64,000 bases of DNA from Sphaerulina vaccinii. Its lineage: Eukaryota > Ascomycota > Dothideomycetes > Mycosphaerellales > Mycosphaerellaceae. The stretch is from NCBI GenBank assembly GCA_022570795.1, contig JAKUDP010000011.1, positions 1,302,001 to 1,366,000 of the forward strand. The letters run 5' to 3'. The position numbers were made by a program, and so were the translations under genes. Shown piece by piece: positions 12,070 to 21,658 of this stretch. The notes below the pieces were generated by a model. That model saw only the letters and a list, made by a program, of their open reading frames with translations, was not told the origin of the DNA and did no database searches. Each line of letters begins with the position of its first letter. Within the stretch, counting starts at the first letter, position 1.

Positions 12070-12083
12070 GTTGCGATCGCAAC
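12070..12083. repeat. 14-base perfect palindrome
   Basis: GTTGCGATCGCAAC is its own reverse complement. It sits in the extra segment that separates the left and right parts of the second direct-repeat copy (12049-12119) and is absent from the first copy. It might be a footprint of a small insertion; nothing in the surrounding sequence identifies a transposon. Confidence 0.55.
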
Positions 12084-12087
12084 GATT

Positions 12088-12119
12088 GCGCATGAGCACA
12101 CATTCTCATTGGCCAGAGT
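12088..12119 (+). repeat. 32-base direct repeat, copy 2
   Basis: Second copy of the 11733-11764 repeat. Both copies share the outer blocks GCGCATGAGCA and TCTCATTGGCCAGAGT and differ in the five bases between. The remaining sequence from 11675 to 12488 holds no supported gene. Confidence 0.7.
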
Positions 12120-12488
12120 CTGTTGGTTGGCCCTTCTGGAACTCCCGGTATGCATATGATGAGGGACTGTAGGTCTCTGATTATTTCACAAGTACTCTCT
12201 TGTGGAAGGATGACTGGGCCATAGTTCTCCCGTGAGCAGGCGAGCTGACTTCCATACCAATCAAAGTCCTATGTCTAGCACTTACCAACAATCAACTGTT
12301 GTTGACTTGTGCGGGACTGGATGGAAGCAACATGCCTGTCGAGAGAATCGGCGGTCTGTTAGTGCTCAGCTGGACCTCGAAACGAATGGCAGAATGAAGA
12401 AGCATATATACAGTATACTTCTTCCCCCCATCTTCCACGAGGAGCACTTCTGCAGTTTCTGGGCCAAATTCGACACCACATACCACAG

Positions 12489-12880
12489 ATGCAAGCTGAT
12501 ATGGAGACCATCGATTACATTGATCTGACTCGCAAATGCAATGACATCTTGATCGATGTATGCAATGAGATCGAGCGCACTCTTCGAGTTCAATATCCCG
12601 GCAAGAATCCGGAGAATGGTGGTCGCCATTTCATTCCCAACGCCATCGGCATTCTGATGGAAAGTGGTAATGTCGAGACTGTGCAGGACAACCTTCTCCG
12701 AACGAAGGACGCACGCTTGATGAAATCCGGACCGCACATGGTATAGCGATACCGGACCCTGAGGAGTACTTGGCGTGCCCGCATTGTGAAGAGGAGTTCA
12801 CTGGCGACGATATGGAAGAACAAGCTGCAAAACACCTCTGGGGTGTGCATGGTATAGATGACCCACACGGCTGCGAGTAA
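12489..12880 (+). CDS. small protein with C-terminal CCHH zinc-finger-like motif
   Basis: The first frame starts at ATG 12489 and is open to 12746. A second frame that overlaps its end runs to the stop at 12878-12880. An intron 12619-12686 (donor GTGGTC, acceptor GTGCAG) joins them in phase and removes a stop, giving about 107 residues. The end of the protein reads YLACPHCEEEF, then KHLWGVHG, so two Cys and two His are spaced like a C2H2 finger. Residues 1-40 look helical with several acidic positions. The donor is not a good match to the fungal consensus, so the junction is tentative. No known family was recognised. Confidence 0.45.
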
Positions 12881-13332
12881 CGATACGATAACGGATGCTG
12901 TTGCCTTCCTAAGCAGGCTACCTCTGCACGACTCCCACGACTCCATACCACAGAAATGAGAGGATCCATTCCCTCCTCCGGAGGATGTTCATCGATCCAA
13001 GTTAGGCTTAGCGTCTGAATGTGAAGGAGCTTTAGCCACAACGAGGCAAAGCTACTTCACTTCACTCTGGTACGAAACACAAGTCGATACTATTGGCACC
13101 ACTACATATCGTGAGCAAAGTCCTTTGGACGATGAAAAAGCATTAGCTCGATAAAGGCATCGCTCGCAAAATGAAGTACGGCGATCCGCGATAGATGCGC
13201 CATCCATGATTGGACCAGTTCAGTGACGTCAAGACATTTGACGACCAGCAAAAATATGGACGTGCAGTATCGAACATACTTACATCAACTTAACAGCTCT
13301 AAATATTATAATCGAATACAGAACAAGACATC

Positions 13333-14622
13333 ATGGCTGCCAAACAGACAGTCGTCATAATCGGCAATGGGTGGGCAGGCTTCACATTAGCCCATGGCCT
13401 CCTCACCCAAAAGTACAACATAGCAGTGATAGCACCAATTCGGACAATCCAATACACCCCCCTCCTAGCAAGCGCAGCAGCCGGCCACTTCGACTTTCGA
13501 TTGGCAGAAGAACCAGTCCGGAGAAGAAATCTCATGCCAGAGTTACGGTACCATAAAGCCAACGTCGAAGATATCGATTTTGAAAAGCGAATCGTTCATT
13601 GCAGACCTGCGATTGATAAGATTGCTGGCAACGACTTCAGCAACAAGCAGAGAAGTTGCTTTACTGTCAAATATGATAAACTGGTCATTGCACCTGGATG
13701 CGTTAATCAGACTTTCGGAACGCCTGGAGCACTAGAACATGCCAACTTTTTGAGGACCACGAATGATGCGAGATTGATTCAACAACGGATTCTGGAGATG
13801 CTGGATGCTGCTTCTGTACCTGGTCTCACAGATGAACAGCAAAAGGATATCTTGAAAATCATCATTGTTGGTGGCGGACCTATTGGTATAGAAGCAGCAG
13901 CTGAATTGTACGATCTCTGGCATGAGGATATGAAGTATTTGTACGCGCATCTTGATGGAAAGCTCTCAATCGAAATCCACGATGTTGCTGATAAGATTTT
14001 GGGCGGTTTCGATAAGAAGCTGGGTGACTATGCGAGGGAGAAGATGGAGACGAGGGGAATTGAAATTCAGACTGAGAGTCATATTGAGAAGGTTACGGCT
14101 GGTGCTATTCATACGAAGGAGTTGGGAGAGATCAAGTATGGTCTGCTGTTGTGGGCTACTGGCAATGGAGCGAATCCTCTTGTGGAGAACCTGGAAACTG
14201 TTAAGAAAAGTGATAAATTGCCGAGGATACTTACGGATAAGCGACTGAGGGTACTACAAAAGGACAATGACCAGGTGATGGATGATGTGTTCGCTCTGGG
14301 AGATTCTGCAGATATCGATGGGCAGAGTCTGCCTATGTTGGCGGAGGTTGCTGTCCAGAAGGCGGAGTGGTTGGCAAAGTCTTTGAATGGAGAGCATACG
14401 TCAACAACGGAAGTTTTCAAGTATAAGCAAAAGTCGAATTTGGCTTATCTTGGAGGACAAGATGGTGTTGCTGGTGAAGAATGGACTGGTTCTTCGGCTT
14501 GGCTGGCGTGGAGGAGTGGAAGTATCTGGCACTGGCCGAGAAGTTGGAGACGAACGTTGATGATCGGGATTAGTTGGATCTTCAACGTGGTTGGAGGTAG
14601 GGATATTGCGAGGAAGTGGTAG
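13333..14622 (+). CDS. type II NADH dehydrogenase-like FAD oxidoreductase
   Basis: Single exon, 429 residues. An FAD dinucleotide fold is at the N-terminus (VVIIGNGWAGF, residues 6-16), and a second NADH-binding Rossmann motif at about 178-190 (IIIVGGGPIGIEAAAEL). The FAD-contacting end reads VFALGDSADIDG. The C-terminal segment SAWLAWRSGSIWHW, followed by GRDIARKW, is the membrane-associating tail of the Ndi1/Nde1 family. Members oxidise NADH and reduce ubiquinone without pumping protons. Known mitochondrial forms are about 500-580 residues and have a presequence. Here the flavin motif begins at residue 6, so no cleavable targeting sequence is visible and the location is uncertain. It could also act as an AIF-like oxidoreductase. 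Confidence 0.8.
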   Translation: MAAKQTVVIIGNGWAGFTLAHGLLTQKYNIAVIAPIRTIQYTPLLASAAAGHFDFRLAEEPVRRRNLMPELRYHKANVEDIDFEKRIVHCRPAIDKIAGNDFSNKQRSCFTVKYDKLVIAPGCVNQTFGTPGALEHANFLRTTNDARLIQQRILEMLDAASVPGLTDEQQKDILKIIIVGGGPIGIEAAAELYDLWHEDMKYLYAHLDGKLSIEIHDVADKILGGFDKKLGDYAREKMETRGIEIQTESHIEKVTAGAIHTKELGEIKYGLLLWATGNGANPLVENLETVKKSDKLPRILTDKRLRVLQKDNDQVMDDVFALGDSADIDGQSLPMLAEVAVQKAEWLAKSLNGEHTSTTEVFKYKQKSNLAYLGGQDGVAGEEWTGSSAWLAWRSGSIWHWPRSWRRTLMIGISWIFNVVGGRDIARKW

Positions 14623-14961
14623 ATGTCGGGAGACAGTATCCTCGGCCGGTGACCTCTACCTCACAGCCTTCGAAGCCTACAAGATCGTTGGCACAGATCG
14701 TGCCCGGCTGGTGAAGCGGCCGCGGTTCTTGAGACACTTGAATGCTTCAGGCAGCGACGGTTCTCACCTCGTCACAGGTCGTAGAATAGACTACAGCTAA
14801 CTTACTGAGACAACACAGAACACGGTGTTTCAGCATCTGCTGGACAGCCTACTTAATTCTGTCGCATGTAGCGGTAGAATTTCCACCGGCTACAGTAACA
14901 CAAACCTCGACTCCTCACCCTTCCCAATCAGCTTGAGAATACTGACACGCATTAGCACACC
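14623..14961. other. intergenic region
   Basis: About 340 bases between the NADH dehydrogenase-like gene and the damaged F-box locus. No coding or repeat signal is visible. The last 80 bases are C/A-rich like a leader. Confidence 0.5.
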
Positions 14962-15760
14962 ATGAATCCCTCCCCAGGACAGCGCGTTTTCGCAATCGAA
15001 GAACTCCTCGAGCAGATCCTGCTATACACTGCGAACGATGATCAAGCCGAGCTGAGCGTTGCTACCCATCTCTTTGGCATATTACGAGTCAACCGCAGCT
15101 GCTACAACACTATCTCTGGCTCTTCCAAGCTGCGCGAGCAAATGATCACATCAATCCAAATCAAAACACATGGGATCATCCTATTATCGTTTAGTACAGC
15201 CAGCCTACTATAGTTCAGTACAGCAAATTCTTCGGACGACGTTTCCACGGCGTTTGGGCAAATGATCCACGGCGGGAGGTCCGCGCTTTCGCACTTTCCG
15301 GTAGGCCATGGCCCTCGTGGGGCAAGATCAAGATCAATGCTAGCACCGCTACTGCGTGGAGCTGGAAGATAGGACGGGTCCTTACGATAATTTTGGAGGC
15401 GCATTCGAGACCAAACGACACGCGACATGGGCTAAAGCTGCGGAGTGGTACGCCAGCATACAATACAGGGGTTCAGCTCGTGATGATTCTGGAAAACAGA
15501 CCTGCGCATTCCGACTGACAGGCGACTGTGGGCATTGCCACGTGTGTCATGGCCTTCCTGAAGCCTTAGACGAGTGGCTCGATGCTTGTAGTAACCCGTC
15601 CGACCATGAAACACACAGTGTTTCAACGAACTTATCCCTGGCGCACGTACGAAGCAAGAAAATGCAAGAGCAAGCGGCTGCTGATCGTCTTCGTAAGCAG
15701 ATCGAGGGGCGTATGAAGCGCTGGCTTGAGGACGGATGGATTCCGGGACAATCTCGATGA
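14962..15760 (+). pseudogene. F-box-like gene, frame broken or with unresolved introns
   Basis: The first frame starts at ATG 14962, reads FAIEELLEQILLYTANDDQA and later RVNRSCYNTISGSSKLRE, the usual F-box-like opening of dothideomycete F-box proteins, and stops at 15213. Protein-like sequence then continues in another frame (about 15228-15350, containing RPWPSWGKIKIN) and then in a third (to 15760). The third frame has no ATG at its start but is strongly protein-like, with a Cys/His cluster DCGHCHVCH and a basic, helical end. No pair of consensus splice sites restores one continuous frame by eye. Either several introns were missed or the gene has decayed; decay is slightly favoured given the neighbouring broken genes. 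Confidence 0.45.
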
Positions 15761-16416
15761 CAAGATCGATGGGAAAATCGACGAGGACCTCTCGTCCGCT
15801 AGTCTTGCTGCGCTGTAAAGGAGTCGGGAGATTTATCAGAAGGTTATGCCTTCAATATGGTTATGAAGCCAGGAGAGGGAGACTCAGGCAAAACTGATGT
15901 ACAAATTTGAAGTCATTAGAGATCACTATGGAACTTGGATTAATGTGAAAAGTGTAACTTACATGTTGTCGGGCTGAAAGGCTCCGAGACTTGTCGACGT
16001 CTTCCATTGAGCCTGTACGATTGAGAAGTCTTCGCGCCAGCTCGTCCTTCTGCGATCGTTCTAGCAACTACGCTCGACGATCTCAGGCTATCGTACCAAT
16101 GCTTCAATTGTCCAAGTGAGAGTCACGCCGTCTAGGAACAGGTTCGTTCATCTCTTTGTCTGACACTGAGCCAAGACTTTGACCACCAATTTAACAAAGC
16201 ACTTCCCCACAACTTGATCAGCATTGTCTAGCGAAGAACAATCCTAAGTCCCTCACGAGGATACATCCAGACTACAGCGCTTTGTCTGGCTTTGGCCTCT
16301 TCTGACTACAAAGTGTATACATAAGACTAGTACTAGCCTCTCTTTACCAAAACAACCACATTCGAACACGAAAAGAAACAATTACACCAAAACAACCCAA
16401 CCATACAAACAGCAAA
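15761..16416. other. intergenic region
   Basis: About 650 bases with no supported gene. From 16330 to 16416 the sequence becomes A/C-rich and ends AGCAAA directly before ATG 16417, which is a good fungal start context. Confidence 0.45.
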
Positions 16417-16548
16417 ATGCGTGAAGGCAGCAAACTCAAGTACCAGTGGTCGTCCATCTGCGTGCTGCAGAAGGCGGAGGCACTGGAGGAGCTGAACTTG
16501 GAATATACGTTGAAGAAGTGGCAATACGTGGAGTGTGTGCTGCAGTAG
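16417..16548 (+). CDS. possible 43-residue small ORF
   Basis: Short frame of 43 residues that begins with an ATG in a strong context (AGCAAA before the start) after a C/A-rich leader. The peptide starts MREGSKLKYQW and is mostly helix-forming with many Glu, Leu and Lys residues, and it has two Cys. A longer frame covers the same bases on the opposite strand, so coding on this strand is not certain. It may also be the first exon of a longer gene. No homologue is recognised. Confidence 0.25.
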   Translation: MREGSKLKYQWSSICVLQKAEALEELNLEYTLKKWQYVECVLQ

Positions 16549-16726
16549 ACAATGGGTATCGGAGACAATTAGAAAGTAGTGGTAGCAAGTGAATACAAAC
16601 ATAAATTGCATCGTTCAGTACTGATTGAAAGTTCTGTCTCCTTGTTTGCGTAATGATCAAACATTTCATATAGCTCGAATACAAGTGTCCCACTACACAC
16701 TCGACTTGCTTCACCCCCTTGCTATC

Positions 16727-17091
16727 ATGACTGGTTCAAGAGACATGAGTGACCCGACTACTCCAACTCCAAAGGCTACTGCCAAGTCCCTGCGGAGCGC
16801 ATTGACTACTCCGCGGACCAATTTAAGCACCCTTGGCACTATCATGAGTCGCTCAGTTGATTGTACGGTCCCGAGGTATACTTAGTGCTAATATGTCATA
16901 AGCAACAGATCACTCCCCTCGTCGATGGAGCTCCAGTAACCATGCAGCGCGTCAAGGCAAAGCTGAACGCACTGAAAGAATTGCTCCCAAGTCCTGAGAG
17001 GATGGAAGAGCTGGATGATGACAAAATGGACGATTTACTGCATAGCGTGGTTGAGTTGACGCAGGAGGTGGTAAGGATGGTTGAGAATTGA
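16727..17091 (+). CDS. small helical-repeat protein A
   Basis: Two exons proposed: 16727-16855 and 16909-17091. The intron has a weak donor (GTTGAT), a good branch site (GTGCTAAT) and acceptor CAACAG, and joins in phase to give 103 residues. Exon 1 is Thr/Ser/Pro-rich. Exon 2 contains MQRVKAKLNALKELLPSPER, then EELDDDKMDDLLHSVVEL, ending VRMVEN. This matches in layout the 41-residue unit that occurs twice in the protein at 18673-19153: M-x2-(L/V)-x3-(M/L)...P...M-x-x-L-D-x-x-(K/Q)-(L/M)-x-(D/E)-L/Q...V-R-x-x-E. The two genes are therefore probably related. Function unknown; the shape suggests a short helical bundle. No signal peptide. Confidence 0.5.
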
Positions 17092-17295
17092 TGGAAGGAT
17101 GCTGTTGTGCGCTTGGTACAGGCGCTTTGGTCCAGTACCCGAGAGTGTCGTTGAGTGAGAAATGAGTCTCTCTTATCGTATGTCGTCCTGCCGGACTATT
17201 CTGAACGAGATAGATGGCGCATGCGATGGTGTTGAAAGATACCAACGCTGATGCAATTTGATCGCATACTGTTGGCCGCAGGTACCACTTCCACC

Positions 17296-17937
17296 TCACA
17301 GCAGCTTAGCCTGGAGCTGCAAAGACTCCAATTCTTCTATCATCGTCTGTTGGCGATCCCGTCTGTCCCAAAGCTGATGAAAGTCCTTTGGGGACATCTT
17401 TCCGTACACACGAACATTGACACTGAGCTGCATAGTCCACGGTACAGTGACTCCCGGCAACTCGGGATCGGACTCGACTTTAAATTCACACCTCAGAGAG
17501 CCGATACGGTTCGATACCTCTTCCCTTTCGGCAAGCCTCGCACAACCTTTCCTCTGGAACCTTTTCAAAATAAGGAGAAAGGGGGCATTGTATTGCCACT
17601 TGATGGTATGTGTGAACACAACCACAAGCTCTTCGACTTTGCGCGCTCCTCCGATTGTGCTCGTGGCTTTGCAGAACGAAAGCACTATATCGTGAAGGTC
17701 GTTGATGTTGCCAGAGTACGTGATATGGAATACGTTCTATGTGAGACCCATGTCCGGACATTCTTTCCAAGCTTGCTTGCATGTAACTAGCATAGCGTTC
17801 GCGTTATGGGCGATCCGGAACCTAGGCTTATACTTGTGACACGCGTTTTCGATGATAGGCTCGTTGTGGATGAGGGCCAGCTCCCATATCTTGTTGCGAA
17901 GCTCGCCTGGGAGTTTTGCGAAAGGTGAGCTCTCCAT
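17296..17937 (-). pseudogene. 2EXR/F-box-like gene with in-frame stop
   Basis: From ATG 17937 the product reads FAKLPGELRNKIWELALIHN, the hallmark 2EXR opening, and then NAMLVTCKQAWKEC, the conserved second block. The frame hits TAG at 17737-17739. After it, the same frame stays open to 17296 and continues the family pattern with NVFHITYSGNINDLHD and KWQYNAPFLLILKRF. The stop falls where relatives usually have a Gly-Glu-Asn tripeptide, so a single base change explains the break. No canonical intron of normal size covers the stop (the nearest GT...AG is 23 bases). Without the stop the product would be 212 residues. It is probably a young pseudogene; a sequencing or assembly error is the other possibility. 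Confidence 0.7.
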
Positions 17938-18672
17938 GGCTGTTTGTCTCTGGTGTCGTATCGTCAGAGTAGGCGGTGGTATTGGTAGCTTGTGATTGCG
18001 AGATTGGCTTCTGATCGTCGGGGGGCCAAGTAGTCGTGAGTGACTGTGATGGCGAGGTCCAAAGTCTTGAGGCGGAAGATGAGATCTCGCATCTCGCTCT
18101 TATGATCGAGAAGTCAACGAATGCAGACGCCGCTACTCGGTGTGTGCAGTACCAGCGGGATCATCCACATGCTACCGCTCAGTCGGCGACTCTTCCATAG
18201 TTTGGTAGACTTTACTGCCAAGCTTTACCATGTGCAACGTTCCCGACAATTGGGAACTTGCGGCAAGCAGAACCTGCCAGGAAATCCAGACGGTCTCTGT
18301 CAGTACCTATGCTCCGACGAACTCTACTGTCCGACGCTCAAGGAACTCAGCCTTTGTTCAAATTTGGAGGATGCGGCCGAGAGTGAGATGTCCAAAGTAG
18401 AGTAGGCCTGAGAACAGTACTCTCCTCGCCCGTTCTCTGGTTATGCCAATCGCACGCCTGTTGCTCCGATTGAAGCTCGAACAGCTCAGTGTCTCTCGCA
18501 CAGCAGAGAGGCAGCACCTCGACAGCGATAGGTTCCTGCAGCTCTCATAGACGGTTCTCGTCCAATCCCATACTCCAAAATCGAGCAAGATGTTTGCTCC
18601 CAAAGCGTTGTTCGCATTCTTATAACCTCAACCAGTCCACTGCAGATCCAACCTCCTCCGATCATCCAAAGT
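17938..18672. other. intergenic region
   Basis: About 730 bases between two divergently oriented loci. Short frames (for example 18121-18405) have no recognisable motif. No RNA gene or repeat was seen. Confidence 0.45.
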
Positions 18673-19153
18673 ATGAGCTACGGAAAGCTGCCAATCATCC
18701 CGGCCATGGTAAGCCTCTCAACACCGTGTCCACACATAAAGGTGTCCACTAACACTTCCACAGAGTCCGGAGGAGAAGGAGCGGCTTGAAACAGGGCTGA
18801 AGCACTGGAACATCGGAACCAACATGTCCAAGCTACAGATACTCATGCTTGGTCTCCCGTTGACAATGAGAGGACTGGACGCCGACAAGCTGGAAGACCA
18901 GGTAGATGAGGCTGGAGAGTTGATTCGTCAAGCGGAGAAGTTTTGCAATGATCTCCCACAGACTCCAATGGAGCAGAAGACTGTAGAGGCAGATATGAAG
19001 CATTTTCATGTTTGCAACAAGATGTCAGAGCTGCAGAAATTGATGCTGGACGCTCCTACGTCCATGAAGGATTTGGATCTGGTGCAGCTGAGGGAGCTGG
19101 TGAGCAAGAGCGGCAAGCTGGTTCGTGAGGCGGAATGGTTGGGGATGACTTGA
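18673..19153 (+). CDS. small protein with duplicated helical unit B
   Basis: Two exons, 18673-18708 and 18764-19153, joined in phase by an intron with GTAAGC donor, CACTAAC branch and CACAG acceptor, giving 141 residues. After a short exon 1 (MSYGKLPIIPAM) and a charged linker, the protein is built of two copies of a unit of about 40 residues. Copy one starts NMSKLQILMLGLPLTMRGLD and ends ELIRQAEKF; copy two starts KMSELQKLMLDAPTSMKDLD and ends KLVREAEWL. Similar positions occur once in the product at 16727-17091. The units are amphipathic and look like two-helix hairpins. No known domain was recognised, so the function is open. Confidence 0.65.
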
Positions 19154-19641
19154 TTATGGCTGTTTCTGAGGAGTACTTGCTAAGGCATCCTTTCTCTGCG
19201 ATTGATACTGCCTGCTAGATTCAGTGATTCCAGCCGCTCTGTATGCAAGGTTGTATTCTGACGGGAGGGTCCCCAAGACAACCTAAGTGCCCTTAGCCTG
19301 GGTGTGGCCCAAATGCCAATGTCTTGACGAGATTTCAAGTTCGAATCCAGCTGTCTTCAAATGCACATAGCTTTTGCTCTTCTTGCATTTTTGCCCAAAT
19401 CTTCCTCAGCCAGATGGAAATGTCCTAGATGAGGCGGTTCGAGGTACCTGAACAGCTGCTACAAGGGGTCACGCCTGTCCCGCGTATCTTCGAGCTGCTT
19501 CCATGTCAACCCAAGCGCACGCAAGTGACCTTGTTTGCTGCAGATGGTGTTGCTCTTTCAAATTCATTCTCTCCAACCTTCACCGCATTTGTCGATCGCC
19601 GGATCACCTACACCGCACCTACCATTCCCATCACATCAAGT
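19154..19641. other. intergenic region
   Basis: About 490 bases. A 19429-19698 frame overlaps the next gene's first exon but looks less gene-like than the two-exon model starting at 19642. A tRNA B-box-like TTCGAATCC string near 19343 was examined and rejected as a tRNA. Confidence 0.4.
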
Positions 19642-19929
19642 ATGGTTTGCCAAACCACTCCGGAAGGTCAGAGGGCCGATTCAATTGAGGTAAGATAGCT
19701 CCGAGGAGTCCTAGGCTGCACTGACATGCAATAGCCCAGTAAGAAGACATCAGGAGAGTCGTCGCCAGTCCCACAGAATGAGGCAGAGACGACCGATATG
19801 CTGGAACAGGAGAAGGATCTGAACGCCGATTACGCCGAGGATGATCCACGTTATCCTTCGCTCAAACAAGCGCGAGAGATCGCAGCTACGATGCTCCGAT
19901 TGATCAAGGGGAAAGGGAAGAAAGGTTGA
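19642..19929 (+). CDS. tiny two-exon protein C
   Basis: Exon 1 is 19642-19689 (exactly 16 codons, MVCQTTPEGQRADSIE), exon 2 is 19735-19929. The intron has donor GTAAGA, branch CTGACATG and acceptor ATAG, and joins in phase 0 to give 80 residues. Exon 2 starts PSKKTSGESS, has an acidic middle, and ends with a basic tail (MLRLIKGKGKKG). The gene at 20253-20412 has the same exon-1 length, intron phase and opening pattern (M-x-x-Q-T-T; then S-x-K-T-S at the start of exon 2), so the two are paralogues. No domain is recognised; the composition suggests a disordered nuclear or nucleic-acid-associated peptide, which is a guess. Confidence 0.55.
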
Positions 19930-20252
19930 TCTCCGAGTGGCAAAGTTGGCGTTCTGATTGTCTGCGTGGATGCCTCTACTGGGAAGCTTCAATGACTCTC
20001 ATATTAGAGCTGCAGTCGGATACGGCTGGGCACGGAAGTCTTCGTGTGTACGATTTGATTCTTGAAGTGTTGAGCAAGATTCGCGGGCCAGCCATGGTAG
20101 GACAGGACGTCTTTACAAGCTGGTTCTACATCGACCCAGGCGTACGCCGTTGTCTCTGTGTTTGCTCTCATTCTCTCACTGTTGACTTCTTAAGCCACTA
20201 CAGCTTCTCCTCTTTCCCGAACCCCACCAATCCTGTCATCAAGAAAGGAAAG
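19930..20252. other. intergenic region
   Basis: About 320 bases separating the two tiny paralogues. The last 60 bases are C/T-rich and end AAAGGAAAG before the next ATG. Nothing else is visible. Confidence 0.45.
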
Positions 20253-20412
20253 ATGGCTGACCAAACCACCGGAAAGAGCGACGAGCCAGACTCGACTGGG
20301 GTAGGAACCCTGGTAGCCTTAACCTTCCGTACCTCAAGGTTGTGCTAACATGCGGTAGTCCAGCGACAAGACGTCAGAAGAGAAGCCGCAGGGCCCCCCA
20401 CTCATGAGGTAG
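20253..20412 (+). CDS. tiny two-exon protein D, truncated paralogue of C
   Basis: Exon 1 is 20253-20300 (16 codons, MADQTTGKSDEPDSTG) and exon 2 is 20359-20412, separated by an intron with donor GTAGGA, branch GTGCTAACATG and acceptor GGTAG. The product is only 33 residues. Exon 2 begins SSDKTSEEKP, parallel to PSKKTSGESS in the gene at 19642, but stops after 18 codons and lacks the acidic and basic parts of protein C. It is either a truncated copy on its way to decay or a real micro-gene. Good splice signals and the start context support transcription. Confidence 0.45.
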
Positions 20413-20537
20413 GGCAGTATGGTCGCAATCGGGACATGTGCTCGGGGAGAAAAGCATATGCTGGACGGAACATGAAGCGTGGTGCTCGGCATCAGTCTGG
20501 TGTAGTGCATGTGCATGTTCGGAGGTAGACATATCTC

Positions 20538-21470
20538 TCAATCCTCCTCATCACTCGAAGTATCCTCTTCCCTCTTCCTCTTCTTCTTTTCATCTCCCTT
20601 CTGCGTTTCACCCATCCTGATTCTCCTCTGCTTTTCCATCTCTTGCTGCATTTCCTTCTGCGTCTTCTCCTTTCCATTCCCAGTCGCGCCTTCCTCCTTC
20701 TGCGTCCCACCACCTTTCAGTCCAAACACATAACTTCTACTCTCCCTCTCTTCTCCCTTCCACCCGCCGCCACCTTCGATGTTACCCAAGGTCCTAGCAT
20801 GGGAGTAGCCAGGATATGCCTCCGCCTTGAATCTGAAGCTCCTAGCAACTTCCAAACCAGCGTGTCGAGCTAAGTCGCGGATGTTCCAAAGAGTGTAAGG
20901 TTCTCCTTCGAATAATGTGACCACGATTTTGCCTTCGTGCGCAAGCAATGCCTGAGAAGTTTTGAAGAATGCGACAAGTAATTCTTGGTTGAAGCGTACT
21001 TGCCTATTGACATCTGTACTCTTGCCTCCGACGTGCGGGAAATTGAATACTACCACATCGAACCTCTCTGCTTTGAGCAGAGCCTTATTCTTGTCAAGCT
21101 TCGTGGCGTCGACATTATAGAGTACTATCTGCCCCTCGTCCTCGAGATAGGAGATATGCTCTTCTGCTTGAGGTTTGTACTTCTCGAAGAGCACTTCTTG
21201 AGAATCGTAGGAAGTTGCTGTTATGTCGCAGCATCCATGTTCTTCTACGATACTCTGGGAGAAGGAGAAGTCACCTTCGCCTATCAGAAGGATGCGGTCG
21301 GAGTCTGGGATGAATGGGATTGTCGGGTGGTTCTGTTGCTCTTTCTTCGCTGGTTTCGAACATGGTTTCTGCTTTTTCACAGCATCTTTTCGTCGTATTG
21401 GTTGTGCGGGTTTGCGATTCTCGGCGTGGTTGGAGTGAAGCTTGCGCTTCTTACTGTTGTTCTTCGCCAT
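20538..21470 (-). CDS. BMT5: 25S rRNA (uridine-N3)-methyltransferase, BMT5-like
   Basis: Single exon, 310 residues. A basic Lys-rich N-terminus (residues 1-50), probably a nucleolar signal, precedes the DUF2431 methyltransferase fold. The SAM-binding opening is ILLIGEGDFSFSQSI (about residues 60-74). Further family blocks are DVVVFNFPHVGGKS, NQELLVAFF and FEGEPYTLWNIRDLA. The family member in yeast methylates N3 of U2634 in 25S rRNA. The last 80 residues are low-complexity and charged, ending DTSSDEED, which is common in nucleolar proteins. It shares a 188-base upstream region with the divergent cystinosin-like gene. Complete length and clear motifs make the call strong. Confidence 0.9.
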   Translation of the reverse strand: MAKNNSKKRKLHSNHAENRKPAQPIRRKDAVKKQKPCSKPAKKEQQNHPTIPFIPDSDRILLIGEGDFSFSQSIVEEHGCCDITATSYDSQEVLFEKYKPQAEEHISYLEDEGQIVLYNVDATKLDKNKALLKAERFDVVVFNFPHVGGKSTDVNRQVRFNQELLVAFFKTSQALLAHEGKIVVTLFEGEPYTLWNIRDLARHAGLEVARSFRFKAEAYPGYSHARTLGNIEGGGGWKGEERESRSYVFGLKGGGTQKEEGATGNGKEKTQKEMQQEMEKQRRIRMGETQKGDEKKKRKREEDTSSDEED

Positions 21471-21658
21471 GAGAGGCGTACAGTACAGTAGTAATATGTG
21501 CTCAGCCCATCATGTTGTTGTAGAGTCGAAGGAGGGAAGGCGGAGTTCGGAGGTGATGTGATATCGCTTATCTTATCGTAGAAGCTTGGCATAAACAAAG
21601 TGAATGACCTTTTGTCACAATACAGGTTCCCATCAAGCCTTCTCCTGGTTTGGACAAG
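21471..21658. promoter_or_regulatory. divergent promoter region of BMT5 and cystinosin-like gene
   Basis: Only 188 bases separate the two start codons, so both promoters must lie here or overlap the first codons. No clear TATA box is seen. The existence of a shared regulatory region follows from the layout alone. Confidence 0.5.

Noticed and set aside
19280..19360. tRNA-like A-box and B-box (TAGCCTGGGTGTGG ... TTCGAATCC)
   Set aside because: The T-arm does not pair and no acceptor stem can be formed, so it is not a tRNA gene; at most a tRNA-derived relic.
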